From: Dolomedes plantarius
Taxonomy: Eukaryota; Arthropoda; Arachnida; Araneae; Dolomedidae
Direction of reading: 5' to 3'
Assembly: GCA_907164885.2 (NCBI GenBank)
Contig: OU015501.1
Location: 27,982,132 to 28,046,131 of the forward strand
Length of the DNA: 64,000 nucleotides
Shown here: one piece after another, positions 23,186 to 34,987 of the stretch
Layout: every line of letters starts with the position of its first letter
Numbering within the stretch: the first letter of the stretch is position 1
Translations under genes and position numbers: made by a program
The notes under the pieces: model-generated
What the model was told of the DNA's origin: nothing
Seen by the model: only the letters and a program-made list of their open reading frames with translations
Database searches by the model: none

Positions 23186-25615
23186 TTCGCATCTCATAAA
23201 TGAATATAGGAAGATCACTACATAATTTACTGCATTTTTTATAATAAGGTGCATTGATAAAAAAATCAAGAATTATTTCTAGTATTATTTTGTCAATCTA
23301 ATCTAATTTTAACTACCTTAATTTATTCGGCACAAAGTGCAAGTCAAAGCCAAACCACATTAGTGCACATATTAAAGCTTTTAGAACAAAATGAATTGAT
23401 TAGTGCTACTGCATAAAGCATATGATGCTTGGAACTACATAGCATCTAGAGACTGAGTTATAAAATTACAAATTTCTTGTACTGCTATTTCAGTGCATAA
23501 CTGATATTCCTATTAGTGCTGGTCTTGTATTAAAGCAAGAAAAAGCGTCGTGCACTACCATGCGAAGCCGGAGTTAACTAACCAAGCATTTGTCAGTGGC
23601 GTGCGAAGTTGGAAAATTTAAGCACTGTATGAAATTGCGTGTTTGATTTTTGGCAAAAAAGCAAGCCCTGCAGATAATTTATTACAAGTATTTTGTATGT
23701 GCAGTGAAGAAAGATTCAGCAGACCTTATCTTACCAGCGTTAGCCACATCCTGTGAAGACTATTTGATATCAGTGCCAATGGCATGATACTGTTCTCCGA
23801 GAAAATTTCGACAACTAAGAAGAGAGAGGAGTTGAAGCATTTTATTTTCATAAAATTTTTAATTAAAAGTCATTCGCATTATTGTTCTGTACGAAACTAA
23901 TATTTGGCCCCTATCAATTAGTTAAAACACTCTTGAAAATAATTTTATCCTTGATCCAAGGAGGAAAGACAGTAATTAATAATTTACATCTAGTTAAAAT
24001 CGAAAAGTAATACATATCGATCCTTCACAGGAGTCCACTTTATATTCTACTGAATAAAGAACATGTGTTAAATGCATTTTGACGTCTAAAAAAGAATAAA
24101 CTTATACAAATTTTCTTCTCTCTCTCTCTAAAAAGAGATGAACAAAAAACAAAAACAAAAACAAAATGCAATTTAAAGTTTTGGGTAATTTCTAAACAAC
24201 TACGTTTATTTCTCTGGTTCGGCATTCGACAAAGCCGGTCTGTAAAATCAAGTTATAATGTAGACAGCAAATGTTCTTAAGAATTTCTTGTGAAGGCGGT
24301 ATTTCAAGTTCCCACAGTAATCTCCAATTAAAATTCATTGCAGAATCTCTTCAAAACTTAGTTTCGATGAGGGTAATAAACCGAATTCTAAATTCGTATA
24401 TAAAAATCCTTTTAGCCAACAAAGTGATTCATTAATTTTTTGATTATGCATTACTATCTTTATTTGTATACATTATATATGCTGTAATTTGTTTGTGTGG
24501 TGCTTAACGTTTTAGAATAAAATGCAGTAGTAGTCTAGCCTTGGTTTTCATACTGCTGTGTTATTTTGTCACTTGCCGCATCCGAAGCGTCTGTGCAAAA
24601 CGACAGAGGTAATTTGGAATTGGGAAAACACAGCAAGGCTGCATTCACCAAACCTTGTTTGCACTTTTCAAACTGTTTTAGATCATCGTCTTTCTTAGAA
24701 CCTTTTAGAAATGTATGTAAACTAGCTTATGTTTGCGCTGCAACAGCGATGGAAGTTGACTATGCTGAGAAGTTATAAGAGAGACTGTCGAAAATGGTTT
24801 CAGGCAATGTGTAATTGAGAATATCCTGTACTTCATCTGAGAAGGCATACGATCCTTTAGAAGCCTTAATTTGATATAACAATAATTCTATTTATTGTTC
24901 TGTGATTAGAGACTTTTAAAAATTTATTCATATACCGTCACTGTCTAATCGCTCTAGAATCATTATTAGATGGTTTTTATGTTGTTCTTAGGTGTTTGAT
25001 GTAATTAATATATCTTTTAAATAGGGAAAACAAAAGGATTTCTTCTAAAAACTACATTTTTAAATCTTTGGAAAGTTGCTGGGGAATTCATTAAGTCAAA
25101 ACTTTTAACACTGAATTCAAATGCTCCAAATAGCATGATTATTGCTGTTTTACATTTAATTTATTCTGCAACTGGTATTTAGTTTCAGGAGATCAAATTT
25201 TGAAAATATTTTTGTCTCAAGTATAGTAAAAATCTTCAATAGGAAAGATGGGATACCTGTCACTGACCTATCTGGCATGTATATGTCTTTAGTCTCCACA
25301 ATAGTAGGAATAAACTATCCTTTTTCATTACTAGATATAAAGGGCTTGCTGACGGACTGAGATGTTCGTTTTATATAACGCGGTTTTCATGTACCTTTAA
25401 ATAATAGATTGCATTTAAAGACTTACTATCACCTGCCTTGTTTCTTAGGAAAAAAATTAGATTTTAAAATAAAATAATTAATATTTTGCATAATATTTTG
25501 AATAATTAATATTTTACGTTTATGCTTTTTATTTTGCTTTGGATCTACAAGTTCGTCATAAATTTTCGATAAGCTGGTGGCTTGCTTAAGATATTAAAAT
25601 ATATAAATTTTCGAC
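23183..25615. other. AT-rich DNA, no gene recognised
   Basis: A 70-codon open frame at 24566-24778 has no recognisable domain and no clear splice context. Nothing else could be supported. Confidence 0.45.
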
Positions 25616-25619
25616 TTAA

Positions 25620-25982
25620 GGCTGCTATGTACTAATCCCATTGGATTCGCTCACCTCAATGTTAACCTATGGAGAAAATTTGTCCATGGATTGCCGACTT
25701 GGATTAAAAATTTTTTTTAAAAATTGTACTCCGACATAGAGAAAGAAATTTTACATTTGTATACATTTCTCGTTTAAAAAAAATGCAATTAATATTTTAA
25801 AATTTAAATTATTCGGAGAAAAATCTGGTATAGTGTGTTTTAAACGCTCATGAATTCCTTCGGTGGACGAAATTTAAAAAAAGAATCCTGTAGCGCATTG
25901 CAGAAAAGTTCAAGCTATCTGACAATACCAATTTTATTTGATTATCAGCATTTATGTACCTGTAAATAGTTGACAAAAATAT
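25620..25982 (+). mobile_element. TTAA-flanked TIR element, copy 1 (3' truncated)
   Basis: TTAA at 25616-25619 precedes the left inverted repeat GGCTGCTATGTACTAATCCC and TTGGATTCGCTCACCTCAAT. The following 320 bp align with the element at 62088-62696 (shared GGATTGCCGACTTGG-like, TCTGGTATAGTGTG and TTGATTATCAGCATTTATG blocks). Similarity stops at about 25982 and no right-hand inverted repeat is present, so this copy lost its 3' end. Confidence 0.7.
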
Positions 25983-26660
25983 ATTTTAAATATAAAATTT
26001 GCGGGCAGCACTTAATCCCCCTATAGAGAGAGAGCCATTACAATCCCTCAAGATGTCGATCCTAAGAGGGGGGTGGAATTCTCGAACTGTCAACTTGACT
26101 CTTCCCACCACAAGAGTCTGCAAGAAGAGGAAAAGGGAAATACGATTTTTTTCTTAGTACATAGCAGCCTTAATGCAACTTTTGTACTGTCGTGAGGTTT
26201 TTTCGATGTGTAAATACCGAGCTTTAACGAAACATAATTTGGAAATTGAAATAAGTGAGAACTTGACCGCCATTAATATTTCCATTACTTCGCGGGTACT
26301 TGGGGTGCCTTGAGTGGATGGCGGATCTGTACCGTCCATCCGGCATCCTCGGGCCCTACACTAATGACAAATGTCACCGAACTTGAGAAATTAACCCTCG
26401 ACTGCGTATTGAGGTATTGCTACGCAGCGACTGGTCTTCAGGTGATTCATGGGCCGATACGCGAAAGCGGAGGGGGCCGTGGTGTGAAACGACTTTCCAT
26501 TACTTCGCTCGCCACTGCTTTTTCTACTGCTATGTAACTAGGAAGAGGCGGTTCTCGGACTATGATAGCGGGAACTTTATAAACAGAAGAAGGGAAGGTT
26601 GAGTGTGTGATCGAGTCCCGACGTCTTTCACGTGGGTGGTAAGTTCAAGGACAAACAATA
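25983..26660. other. Moderately GC-rich patch of unknown nature
   Basis: Base composition rises sharply at 26280-26640 compared with both sides. The end of the patch (GAAGGGAAGG then GTGATCGA, near 26588-26615) resembles the complement of 28435-28460, hinting at one repeat family. No protein motif, splice pair or tRNA boxes were convincing. Confidence 0.3.
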
Positions 26661-27063
26661 AAAATCCTCATTAGTAGTAAGTTACTTACACTTTTAGATT
26701 ATTTTCTATATCAGTCATGATTTGATACATTTAAAAGTGTTGACAATTTATATATTAAAAGGGAGAAGTTTAAGTCTGTTCAGAAATAGTCAAATTAGTG
26801 AAATCAAATATGACGGGTTTGCAATACAAATGTTTATAATCTTCCATTTTTTTTTTGGGGGGGGGGTAATTACACAAAGGTTATGGTATAGAGTAAATGC
26901 CACCAAATCACACCTCTTGTTGTAATTGGGCTTGATTTGTCAAAAAGCCTGTTTAAAATTTCTTAATTTTTCAAAGAATATACACAATTCAATTAATATA
27001 TATATTTTTCAATTACAAATCTTGCAGAATTGATATGGGAACATATGATTAATTTGAATTAGA

Positions 27064-27313
27064 AGAAAAATAAATGTGCGTTTGTCTTTGCACATGCTTC
27101 ATGGGCCATAATTCTATGAAACATGCTAAGTCCAATGATTTCAATGATATATGTATTTATATATATATATATAAAATGTATAATCTTTAGTACAGAAAAT
27201 CTAAGATTTTTAATTTGTTTATCTGAAGCAAAACAAAAAAGAAAAGAAATCACGATCAGTCATTGAATCCCGATGAATTTGAAATTGCAGACAAATGCAC
27301 ATTTTTTTTTTCC
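27064..27313. repeat. MITE-like inverted repeat, about 28-bp arms
   Basis: GAAAAATAAATGTGCGTTTG plus TCTTTGCA (27064-27091) is imperfectly inverted at 27286-27313 (TGCAGACAAATGCACATTTT onward). About 194 bp lie between. No clear target duplication was found. Confidence 0.4.
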
Positions 27314-28744
27314 AGGAGTTTCTATCCATGAGTATCTCTATTCTACTCTCTCCTAAAATAACCAAAATGTGTAAGCTCTCTGTATGGGAAAATCGTTGAG
27401 ATATGGCCAAAATACGGAATCCAAACAGCTGAAAAATTAATTAGGAGGTATGAACGATTAAAAGTGAAAATCTATTTATTTTTAATGGGAGCTAAGTTTA
27501 GTAGATTTTTATCCAAGTTTGTGTACGTGGTATTAAAGCAGTTTTAAAAATACATCCTTTCCCAAGGATTAAACTTTCGAAGGCATATATTAACCGAAAA
27601 GTTATTTTTCTGAATCATCAACAGTTACAGGGAGTGATATTATTTTAAAGTGATATGCTTATACTATGTTTAAGGAGCAGTTCGGAAGTTTTAAATATTA
27701 ACTTTCAAACATTAAATTTAGAGTTGGTTTTTAAATGTTATGAGACATTAAACTTACGTATAAAGAACTATTGTTTTCATTACCTATGAAGCAAATTGGT
27801 TAAGGCTTCTTACATTTTAGTTCTATTTATTGAATAAATATTTATTAATTGATATATAGAACCATTGGAGAATTATTCTATGAAAAAGCTGTTAACAACT
27901 TTATTGATAAACTTTATGATTTGGAGGGGGGATTTTTTCTACCTGTAACAGTCAATGGTATTTATGAGTAATTTACTGGAGAGATGTGAAGTGAAGGACT
28001 TAGTCAAGGTTATTAAAGGTAAAAAATGCATTATTATTGGGAACTTTCTTCTATGATATTAATATTATAGCCTTATGCCTTCCATATGAACCCATGGTGT
28101 TCAATTTTGATCTTTTCAAATCACAGGTATGAGGACAGAATTTTCCTCAAAACAAAGGAAAATTATTTTTTCTGCAACAAAGAATTTTCTTCCTTAATAT
28201 TGATCTTCATTACAGCAAATTAGAATTTCGATAAGAACTTTTATAAAAGTATATCAGATAAAGTTTTCTTTGTTACTCAAGGGAATTTTTAGCTCCACCA
28301 TAAATATGAAACATTGTACATGGTATTTTAATCAATGTCCAAAGAATATTGTTCCTCAATATTAGGTTAAAGTGTGGGATAATACTTTTGCAACAGTTCG
28401 TAATGATTTGAGAAAAAGCTCTCGAAATTCGATCACGGATCCTTCCCTTCTTTCTATATCACATACTATTTGAGTATAAGCTAGACGGGCCTTTGGTATC
28501 AGTGCAATACGAGAGAATCACTGTACCTGGAAGAGTGAGAACTGTCCGGGTAGCCACAGCTCGTCTCAAGTTCCACCGATACTGATGAATCGAGGCTGTG
28601 GTACTTTCTGGCCCTACTGTGTTGTCTGTCCGAACCCCTGCTGAACACAACATGATGCCTATAGAAGACAAAATTTCTTTGCTGTTCATTAAGCCGCTGC
28701 CAGAACGGAAGAGGGTGTCACATAGTTTCGACGTCCATAAAGTA

Positions 28745-28812
28745 TGCACACACACGCACGCACACATGCCCACACCGAAACGCCCTTGCACACACGCACG
28801 CACGCACACGCA
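28745..28812 (+). repeat. (CA)n/(CGCA)n simple repeat
   Basis: Repeated CACACACGCACG-type units with an interruption near 28767-28789. Confidence 0.8.
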
Positions 28813-31221
28813 AAAAAAAGGAAAAATCGGCAGCTTTCAAAAAGAGACACTTATCGGTAGGAAAACATTATAGACGAAATATTTTCCTTTGTGTGTCGAA
28901 CAAAACGTTGATAGTGATACACAAGACATTTATTTTTTTTCTCATTATGAAAGAGAACAATCCAGGAATATTCCTGTAGTTGTAGTGAAAGTTGATAAGT
29001 TGTGAATTTTTCATGAAATTACAAAAACAAAAACAAAAATAAAACAGTCATTAGATTTTTTTTGAAAGAACGTTGAAATCTGATTTTAGTAGTATCAAGA
29101 AGAAATTTTTGCAATGTTTATACCGATTTATAAGTAGAAAATTAGGAACAAATCTCATAATTTTACTCAAGCAATATTATTATGTCTTTCTTCATAATGA
29201 AAGATTCACTATGGTAAGTTGAAGAAATAGTATTTGAAAAGTTTTGTCCCGAAAACATGTAAAAAAAATGCAGGATTTCCAGAAATGTACTGAAAAAATA
29301 TTAACCTTGTATTATTAGACATATTACTTTAAATTTTGTATCTAGCAAACACGGCGAAAAAGAATGCAGAAAATTAAACGCATCATTTTAACTGAGCAAT
29401 AACTGTATAAAGCGGATGTATCTAAAGAATCCCTCGTCTTCTTACATAGAACAGAAACTAGACGTCTCTAGTCTCTCACTGATTCCACGAACTGGATTAG
29501 ATCTGTATTAGTTTTTATTTAAACAGGATTACTGAAAATGAAATAAATGAAAAATATTATATAATTTTTCTCACAGCTTATCCGTAGCTATATTACACTT
29601 TAATAGCTTCATGGAGTCAAGACTTAACTGTACTTTAAAACATTTAATTAGTTTTGGGGATCATCGTTTAAAAAAATTTCTTTTTTTTAAAAGTAAATAC
29701 TAGTATCTTTATGTGTAAATGTATACTTATACATTTTTATATAAATATACAAATTCATTTTATGTAAGCGAAATTACGTATAGTGCATCAATAAAGAAAT
29801 TTAGGAAAAACAGCTATGCAAAGAATCTAGGATGATGAAAGATATCAGATACAGAATCAATAATTTGAAAATTGTGGTTGAAGTTTATTTCTCAGCCGAA
29901 ACAATATTAGATGTAAGTCTATATAAAAACTAGAAATATTTATATCTCAGTTTTCATGTAATTCAAATCATCCCTGTACTGAGAATTAAAAGCTATTGAC
30001 TGCATTTTGGGAAAAAAAATCCAAATATTTTAAAAATGAATCAAAATCCCCTGAAACGAATGGCAAAGACTGATTGATTATTTTTTACGTAGGTTTGTAA
30101 AGCCCTTGGTAAATTCTCTTCTTATGAGCTAGTACTGACATTCTTTATTCAATATGAAATGTTTAAGGTCATTCCTTAATTTTAGGAGTTTTCGAAAAAT
30201 AGAGAAACGTAGAGTCGTCTAACTTTGTTAAATATCTATTAGTTCATCAAAAAATATTAATAAAATAGTTTTAATGATTAAATTTGAAATCGTAGTCTAT
30301 AAAGATCCCTACAGACTACACGAGACAAATAGTATAAACACTCAGAGTTCACTCAGAGTCATCTTGAAACATTCAGGAATATTACACTAGACTCGAATCA
30401 TAAGATACAAATTGAGGATAAGATAATAGCGATAAGATAATAGCGAACATCATAAATTGTAAGCAGAAGTGGTTCAAAACCCGGTCACTCTTTTTTCAAA
30501 TCTATAATAAGAAATATCAGCTACATTTCAAACTAGGAAATGTTTTTAAAATTTTAACATGTTCTTTTTGCACTTGTTACAATATGTCACGAAACTTTAC
30601 TCACAAATTCAAACGAGATGCTGTTTAGGGATGTCCCTTTTGCAACAAAAATGCATTACCAGGTGGTTATTTGGAAACCGAATATCAGCATGAATTACGA
30701 TTTATTAGAATTTGAAAATCTTCTTTTGACTTTTTTAATGCTAGCATCGTTCAAACCGACAACGTTTTCTCCAAATGAGTTAATTCCTCACGCACTATGT
30801 TAAACGATAATTTACAAAACTCGCATGGTTTTTTTTTTACTTATACAGCAGCAAATACAATAGATACTGATTTTCATAAAAAAATATTATCATAATTAGA
30901 ACATATTTCTGTATGAAAGAAATTACAACAGTAATTCATTAGAACTTGGAAAGAAGAAAAAATATTCAGCAAAAACTCATTGTTTGGTACGTAACGAGGT
31001 ATTACAGAATGAGCTAAAATCATTATTTCTGGAGCTCTAATAAAATCCTCTGTCAATAAACTCCCTTACTACTTCCTGCATTCAATGTTCAGCAAAGTAA
31101 TTTTGTCACAATTACGTATGCGTTCCACCATATAAATGTTATTTTTGTGTAGTTAATTTTTTCTAATTAAATTAGTTTTTATAGCTGCGTTCTTAAAATA
31201 TATATTATTTTATGTTTATTC

Positions 31222-31281
31222 CAGTTATAAAAATTCATATGACGGATATTAACAGATTCGTCATATGAATTTTTATGACTG
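31222..31281. repeat. Hairpin, 23-bp arms, 14-nt loop
   Basis: CAGTTATAAAAATTCATATG plus ACG (31222-31244) and its inverse (31259-31281) match at 22 of 23 positions; the exception would be a G-U pair in RNA. The loop is 31245-31258. No protein-coding context was seen. Confidence 0.75.
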
Positions 31282-31827
31282 ATTTTATTCACAAGGATTG
31301 TATTGTATAGAGAAATATTCTATGGGAAGGAATTGCACCGTGAAAATTTAGAGCATGCACTTCCTGCAAGTTGCATGAGCAGAGACTCGAGACTCTCTAC
31401 AATGGATAAAAATGTTTTGGTAAGGCCAAGCAGCTTGCAATAAATACCTCTATATTTCAACAAAGTAAATCTCAAAGAAATAAAAAAACTTTAATTTAAG
31501 CCTTTATAGTTGCATCCAATAAATTTTATAGGAAAATGATCACTATATATATACTATATAAGCTTTGTATTGTAGACCAACTTAAAATGAATAGCGTATT
31601 TAACAAAAATGCTTCCATTTGACTGTTTAAAATGATTAGTCAGGCCTTCAATTGCTCTTATGGTCACTCTTAAGTATTTTGGCGTAACTCCAAAAAGAAG
31701 AGTTTTTTAAATGTTGTTTTAGGAGCAAGTTTACTCCAAATGCTCAGAGGAGAATTTTAATTCCACTTTTCTCAGTGAGACATATTTTTTGAGATCTAAT
31801 GTTCCCATTTAAGCTCTAAGGGATTTA

Positions 31828-32444
31828 CAGGGTGTCTCAAAAAACCTTGACACATTTTAAAAATTTATACAAAAAAAAGTACACAAGGTAGGAACTAGAA
31901 ATTCCCATATGTGTTACCTTATATATTAGAGGTTTTTTTAGTATAATCAATGAATTTTAATATGTGAAAATTTCGTGGCACGGAGAACATTTATTTGGTA
32001 ATCAATCTCTGTCTTAGTGTATTCCAAAATGGATTCCGTAACACCTGAACTTGCAGCAATTATGCATCGTTTGAGTTCTTCGTCATTACAACTGATTATC
32101 AAGCACATTTTCCGTTTCCGGAAACATTTATACCAAGCTAAGATGTTATTACCACTAGGAGGATCTTTTCCAAATTTTGTTGCACTTGCGTAACAGATTC
32201 AGGTTTTAAATACGAGCCAACACATATTGCTTTCTCTGTGGAGTAGCCATTTTACAACTTTCTCTTTCATAAAACATCTAACGCCACCTGTTCAACTATT
32301 TTGACACCGAAAAAAACTCTAATATATACTGTAACACATCTGCGAATTTCCAGTTCTTACCTTGTATACTTTTTTTTGTATGAAATGTGTATAAAATTTT
32401 GTATAATTTTTTTTTAAATGTGTCAAGGTTTTTGGGACACCCTG
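31828..32444 (-). mobile_element. Deleted Tc1/mariner-like element with GGGTGTC ends
   Basis: The left end CAGGGTGTCTCAAAAAACCT (31828) and right end, inverse of CAGGGTGTCCCAAAAACCTT (to 32444), are flanked by TA (31826-31827 and 32445-32446). Inverted similarity extends inward roughly 100 bp (CTTGACACATTT, then TACAAAAAAAAGTA and CAAGGTA). The element is 617 bp and carries both ends of a transposase gene without the middle. Confidence 0.8.
31947..32250 (-). pseudogene. Transposase remnant: N-terminus joined to C-terminus
   Basis: On the minus strand it starts MATPQRKQYVLAR at 32250. It continues through frameshifts as SVTQVQQNLEK and then DPPSGNNILAWYKCFRKR, a helix-turn-helix arrangement known from arthropod transposases with a DUF4817-type N-terminus. 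It passes directly to NDEELKRCIIAASSGVTESI and TKTEIDYQINVLRATK, the usual C-terminal helix region (VWQEFDYRLDVCR-like). It ends with TGA (complement of 31947-31949). The whole catalytic DDE core is absent, consistent with internal deletion. Family assignment is from recalled motifs. Confidence 0.6.
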
Positions 32445-32877
32445 TACATAAGGACACAGTGAGGGTATCTCTAGTTACAAAGGCATACCTTGAAGTGCAA
32501 GCAGTATGAGGCTTGAATCAAATTCGAAATCTTTAAATTTGTATCCATAGTAGCTTTCGCTTTTAAATTTTTGGCACACAACACTTCTTAGAGGATAATA
32601 AAAAGTTACTGAAAATATCAGGACAATCTTCATTCCTCCTGTAAGCTATAATATCAGTGAAACATATTGCCAAAGTTCATGCTCCATCAACAGTAATCGG
32701 AGAACGATAATAAAGAGACAATTAAACTATATTAATGATGTATTTACAGTTGCTAAATCTGTCCTTAGTATGTGAGTTTTCTTTAAATGGAATCATAGTA
32801 AGTACTTTTTCCTTACTTGAAAAGTAACCTTTCATCACAGATATGCCAACGCCATCAGTAGATTCATCCATCTAGAG

Positions 32878-33446
32878 CAGTGGTTCCTAACCGGGGGTCT
32901 GTGGACCACTGGTGGTTCGAGAGAACCCAAGTCGAAATTACCGAGTATTTAGACAATTTTTTAAAACGGGAAGCAAAAAAATTTTTAATTCCCAATTTTT
33001 TGTTCAAATTCTAAAAATTCATTTACTTCGTCCGCTTATTGATGTTTTGAGTACGAAAAAATCTTTGTTCTGCTTTAAAATTTCTAATATGTTTTCTGTA
33101 GCAGCGCCACAGCCATTTCGCAGCATCACAGCAATTTTACAGCTAGTGAAACAAATGCAAGCTGAAAAACCTTGTTCATTTTTAAGTTTTTGTAGGCTTT
33201 TATGCTTGCTATTAAGTTTTCTTTTACGTTAAATTTGTTAGTGTTATTAAGTTTATTTGTAACTTTTTGTTAAAGTTGTTTATCACAGATACAAGTAGTT
33301 TGTTTATTCAGAAAACCCCCCATTTTTGCTTCTTAAAGGTTTTATTTTCTGACTAACATCAGTTGGGAGAGGGTCCCTGACAAATCTTTTTTTTTTTTTT
33401 TTTTTGAACAAGTGGTTACTGATCAACAGAAGATTAGGAACCACTG
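32878..33446. mobile_element. hAT-type non-autonomous element
   Basis: Inverted ends CAGTGGTTCCTAACC and GATTAGGAACCACTG lie inside a perfect 8-bp duplication ATCTAGAG (32870-32877 and 33447-33454). Both features are diagnostic of hAT transposons. The length is 569 bp. An open frame of 106 codons at 32912-33232 has no BED zinc finger or hAT dimerisation motif, and I do not treat it as a gene. Confidence 0.9.
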
Positions 33447-33454
33447 ATCTAGAG

Positions 33455-34987
33455 TGTAGGAGCTATAGTACTCTAAAAATACTACATATTATAAAGCATT
33501 ATGCTATAGAAAACATTTCTCTTTTAAATATGAATTATCACATCATTTGAAACATGATACCATGATAACTGCATTTCACTGATAGTAGAGACTACTTGAA
33601 CTTATTTTTAAAGTTTCAAAATAAACTGTCAGTCACCTCAGTAAAGGGTATTTTCAACTGTTGTAACTATAAAGAGCTTTTTTAATTATTAATATTAAAA
33701 TTATTTAACCTCTTAAAGACAATACTGGTGTAGCCATATTTCCATTTGATGTCTATTTTGTAAAAAATAACTGGCTGATACACTTGTTTGTTCAGTTCTG
33801 TAACTTTAGCGTTTTGTTATTAATTTCATAATAATTATTTATGCACCATTTTGAAATCTATATCGCCATTTTCTTTCTTCGGTAGCGCAAGCTATTATTA
33901 CACATCAGTTTTTGACCATAAAAAACAAGCAAACGAGCTTCCTCTTTTCAGGATAGAAATGATTATTCATCATTTTTTGCTTTTATTCCTGTTGTCCCAA
34001 TTAAAATTAAAAGAAAAAGATTCAAAGCTGTTTCATAAATACAAAACAAACGAGCAAGTTTAATATATTTAGGTCGAAATAGTTTTCAGGCAATAATATA
34101 TGCATAATTGTAGCATTTCTGTACTTTTGCAGTGAAGATAAAGTACACATGTGCTTTCCACATTTCTATAAATAATCAATAAGCTGCAGCTGCTAGATGA
34201 AATATTTACACCGGAATTACATGCTTATAAAAATGGCTGTACTTGTGTATAACTTCACCGTAAGTCTTCGCTATAAATGTATTTTGGGGACTAAATAAAA
34301 TATATCGATATTGTGAAAGAAAATTTAATCTACTCGTGTTTCCAAATTCCCATCACCCATATCCTGTAAATCACTTTCTTCAATTCATACTTCTCTCCTT
34401 TTTGACATCTACAAAGGTGTACGTGCGGGAACTTACATATACAGTAATGGTAGTGTATTCCTCCACGGCACTGTTTCTGTCAACGCACTAAAGTTTGGGT
34501 CAATCTAAGTCCGAAATATTCATAACACTCCCAAATTAAGACTGCCATATGATCAGTCATAACACTTGGAAGAGAAGGAGTTTCGGTGTAGCAAGGACTT
34601 GCAGAAATTTAGTAAAATGTCGATAAAGACTTGATGGACTAAGTTATTGTGCCATGAATACAATAATGTTTTCCGACGGGCCTAGTGGGACTACAACATA
34701 ACGTAGATATAGTATAACCGAGATCAACATGCGATTAGAGTTTTTGATGTACCTCTTGATTCTAAATATTTCCTAAAACTATATTCATAAAGTACCTAAA
34801 GCATTAGACATTAACCTTAGACCATCATACAAATATGTGATATATTGATGGTGCAAAAGAAAAAAAAAGACCAGAATCATTGGAAGAAACAAATATGTAT
34901 AGCCAACATCCTGCGTCTTTCGCTTAGTGAAAAAAGGAGAAGTTATGTGAAAAGGAGATTAAAACTTGAGACTTCTTCCTCCCGCTA
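33455..34987. other. AT-rich DNA, nothing recognised
   Basis: No coding, RNA or repeat signature could be supported. Confidence 0.5.

Larger units (their letters stand above)
26661..31825. other. AT-rich DNA with isolated repeats, no gene recognised
   Basis: It contains the inverted repeat at 27064, a GC-richer patch at about 28490-28745, a CA/CG simple repeat at 28745 and the hairpin at 31222. A 116-codon minus-strand frame at 28459-28809 partly encodes the CA repeat and has no domain. Confidence 0.45.

Noticed and set aside
28459..28809. 116-codon minus-strand open frame
   Set aside because: Its N-terminal part is encoded by a CA/CG simple repeat, the rest has no recognisable domain, and a start inside a microsatellite is not credible.
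32912..33232. 106-codon open frame inside the hAT MITE
   Set aside because: It has no hAT transposase motifs and an AT-driven composition; the element is short and non-autonomous.
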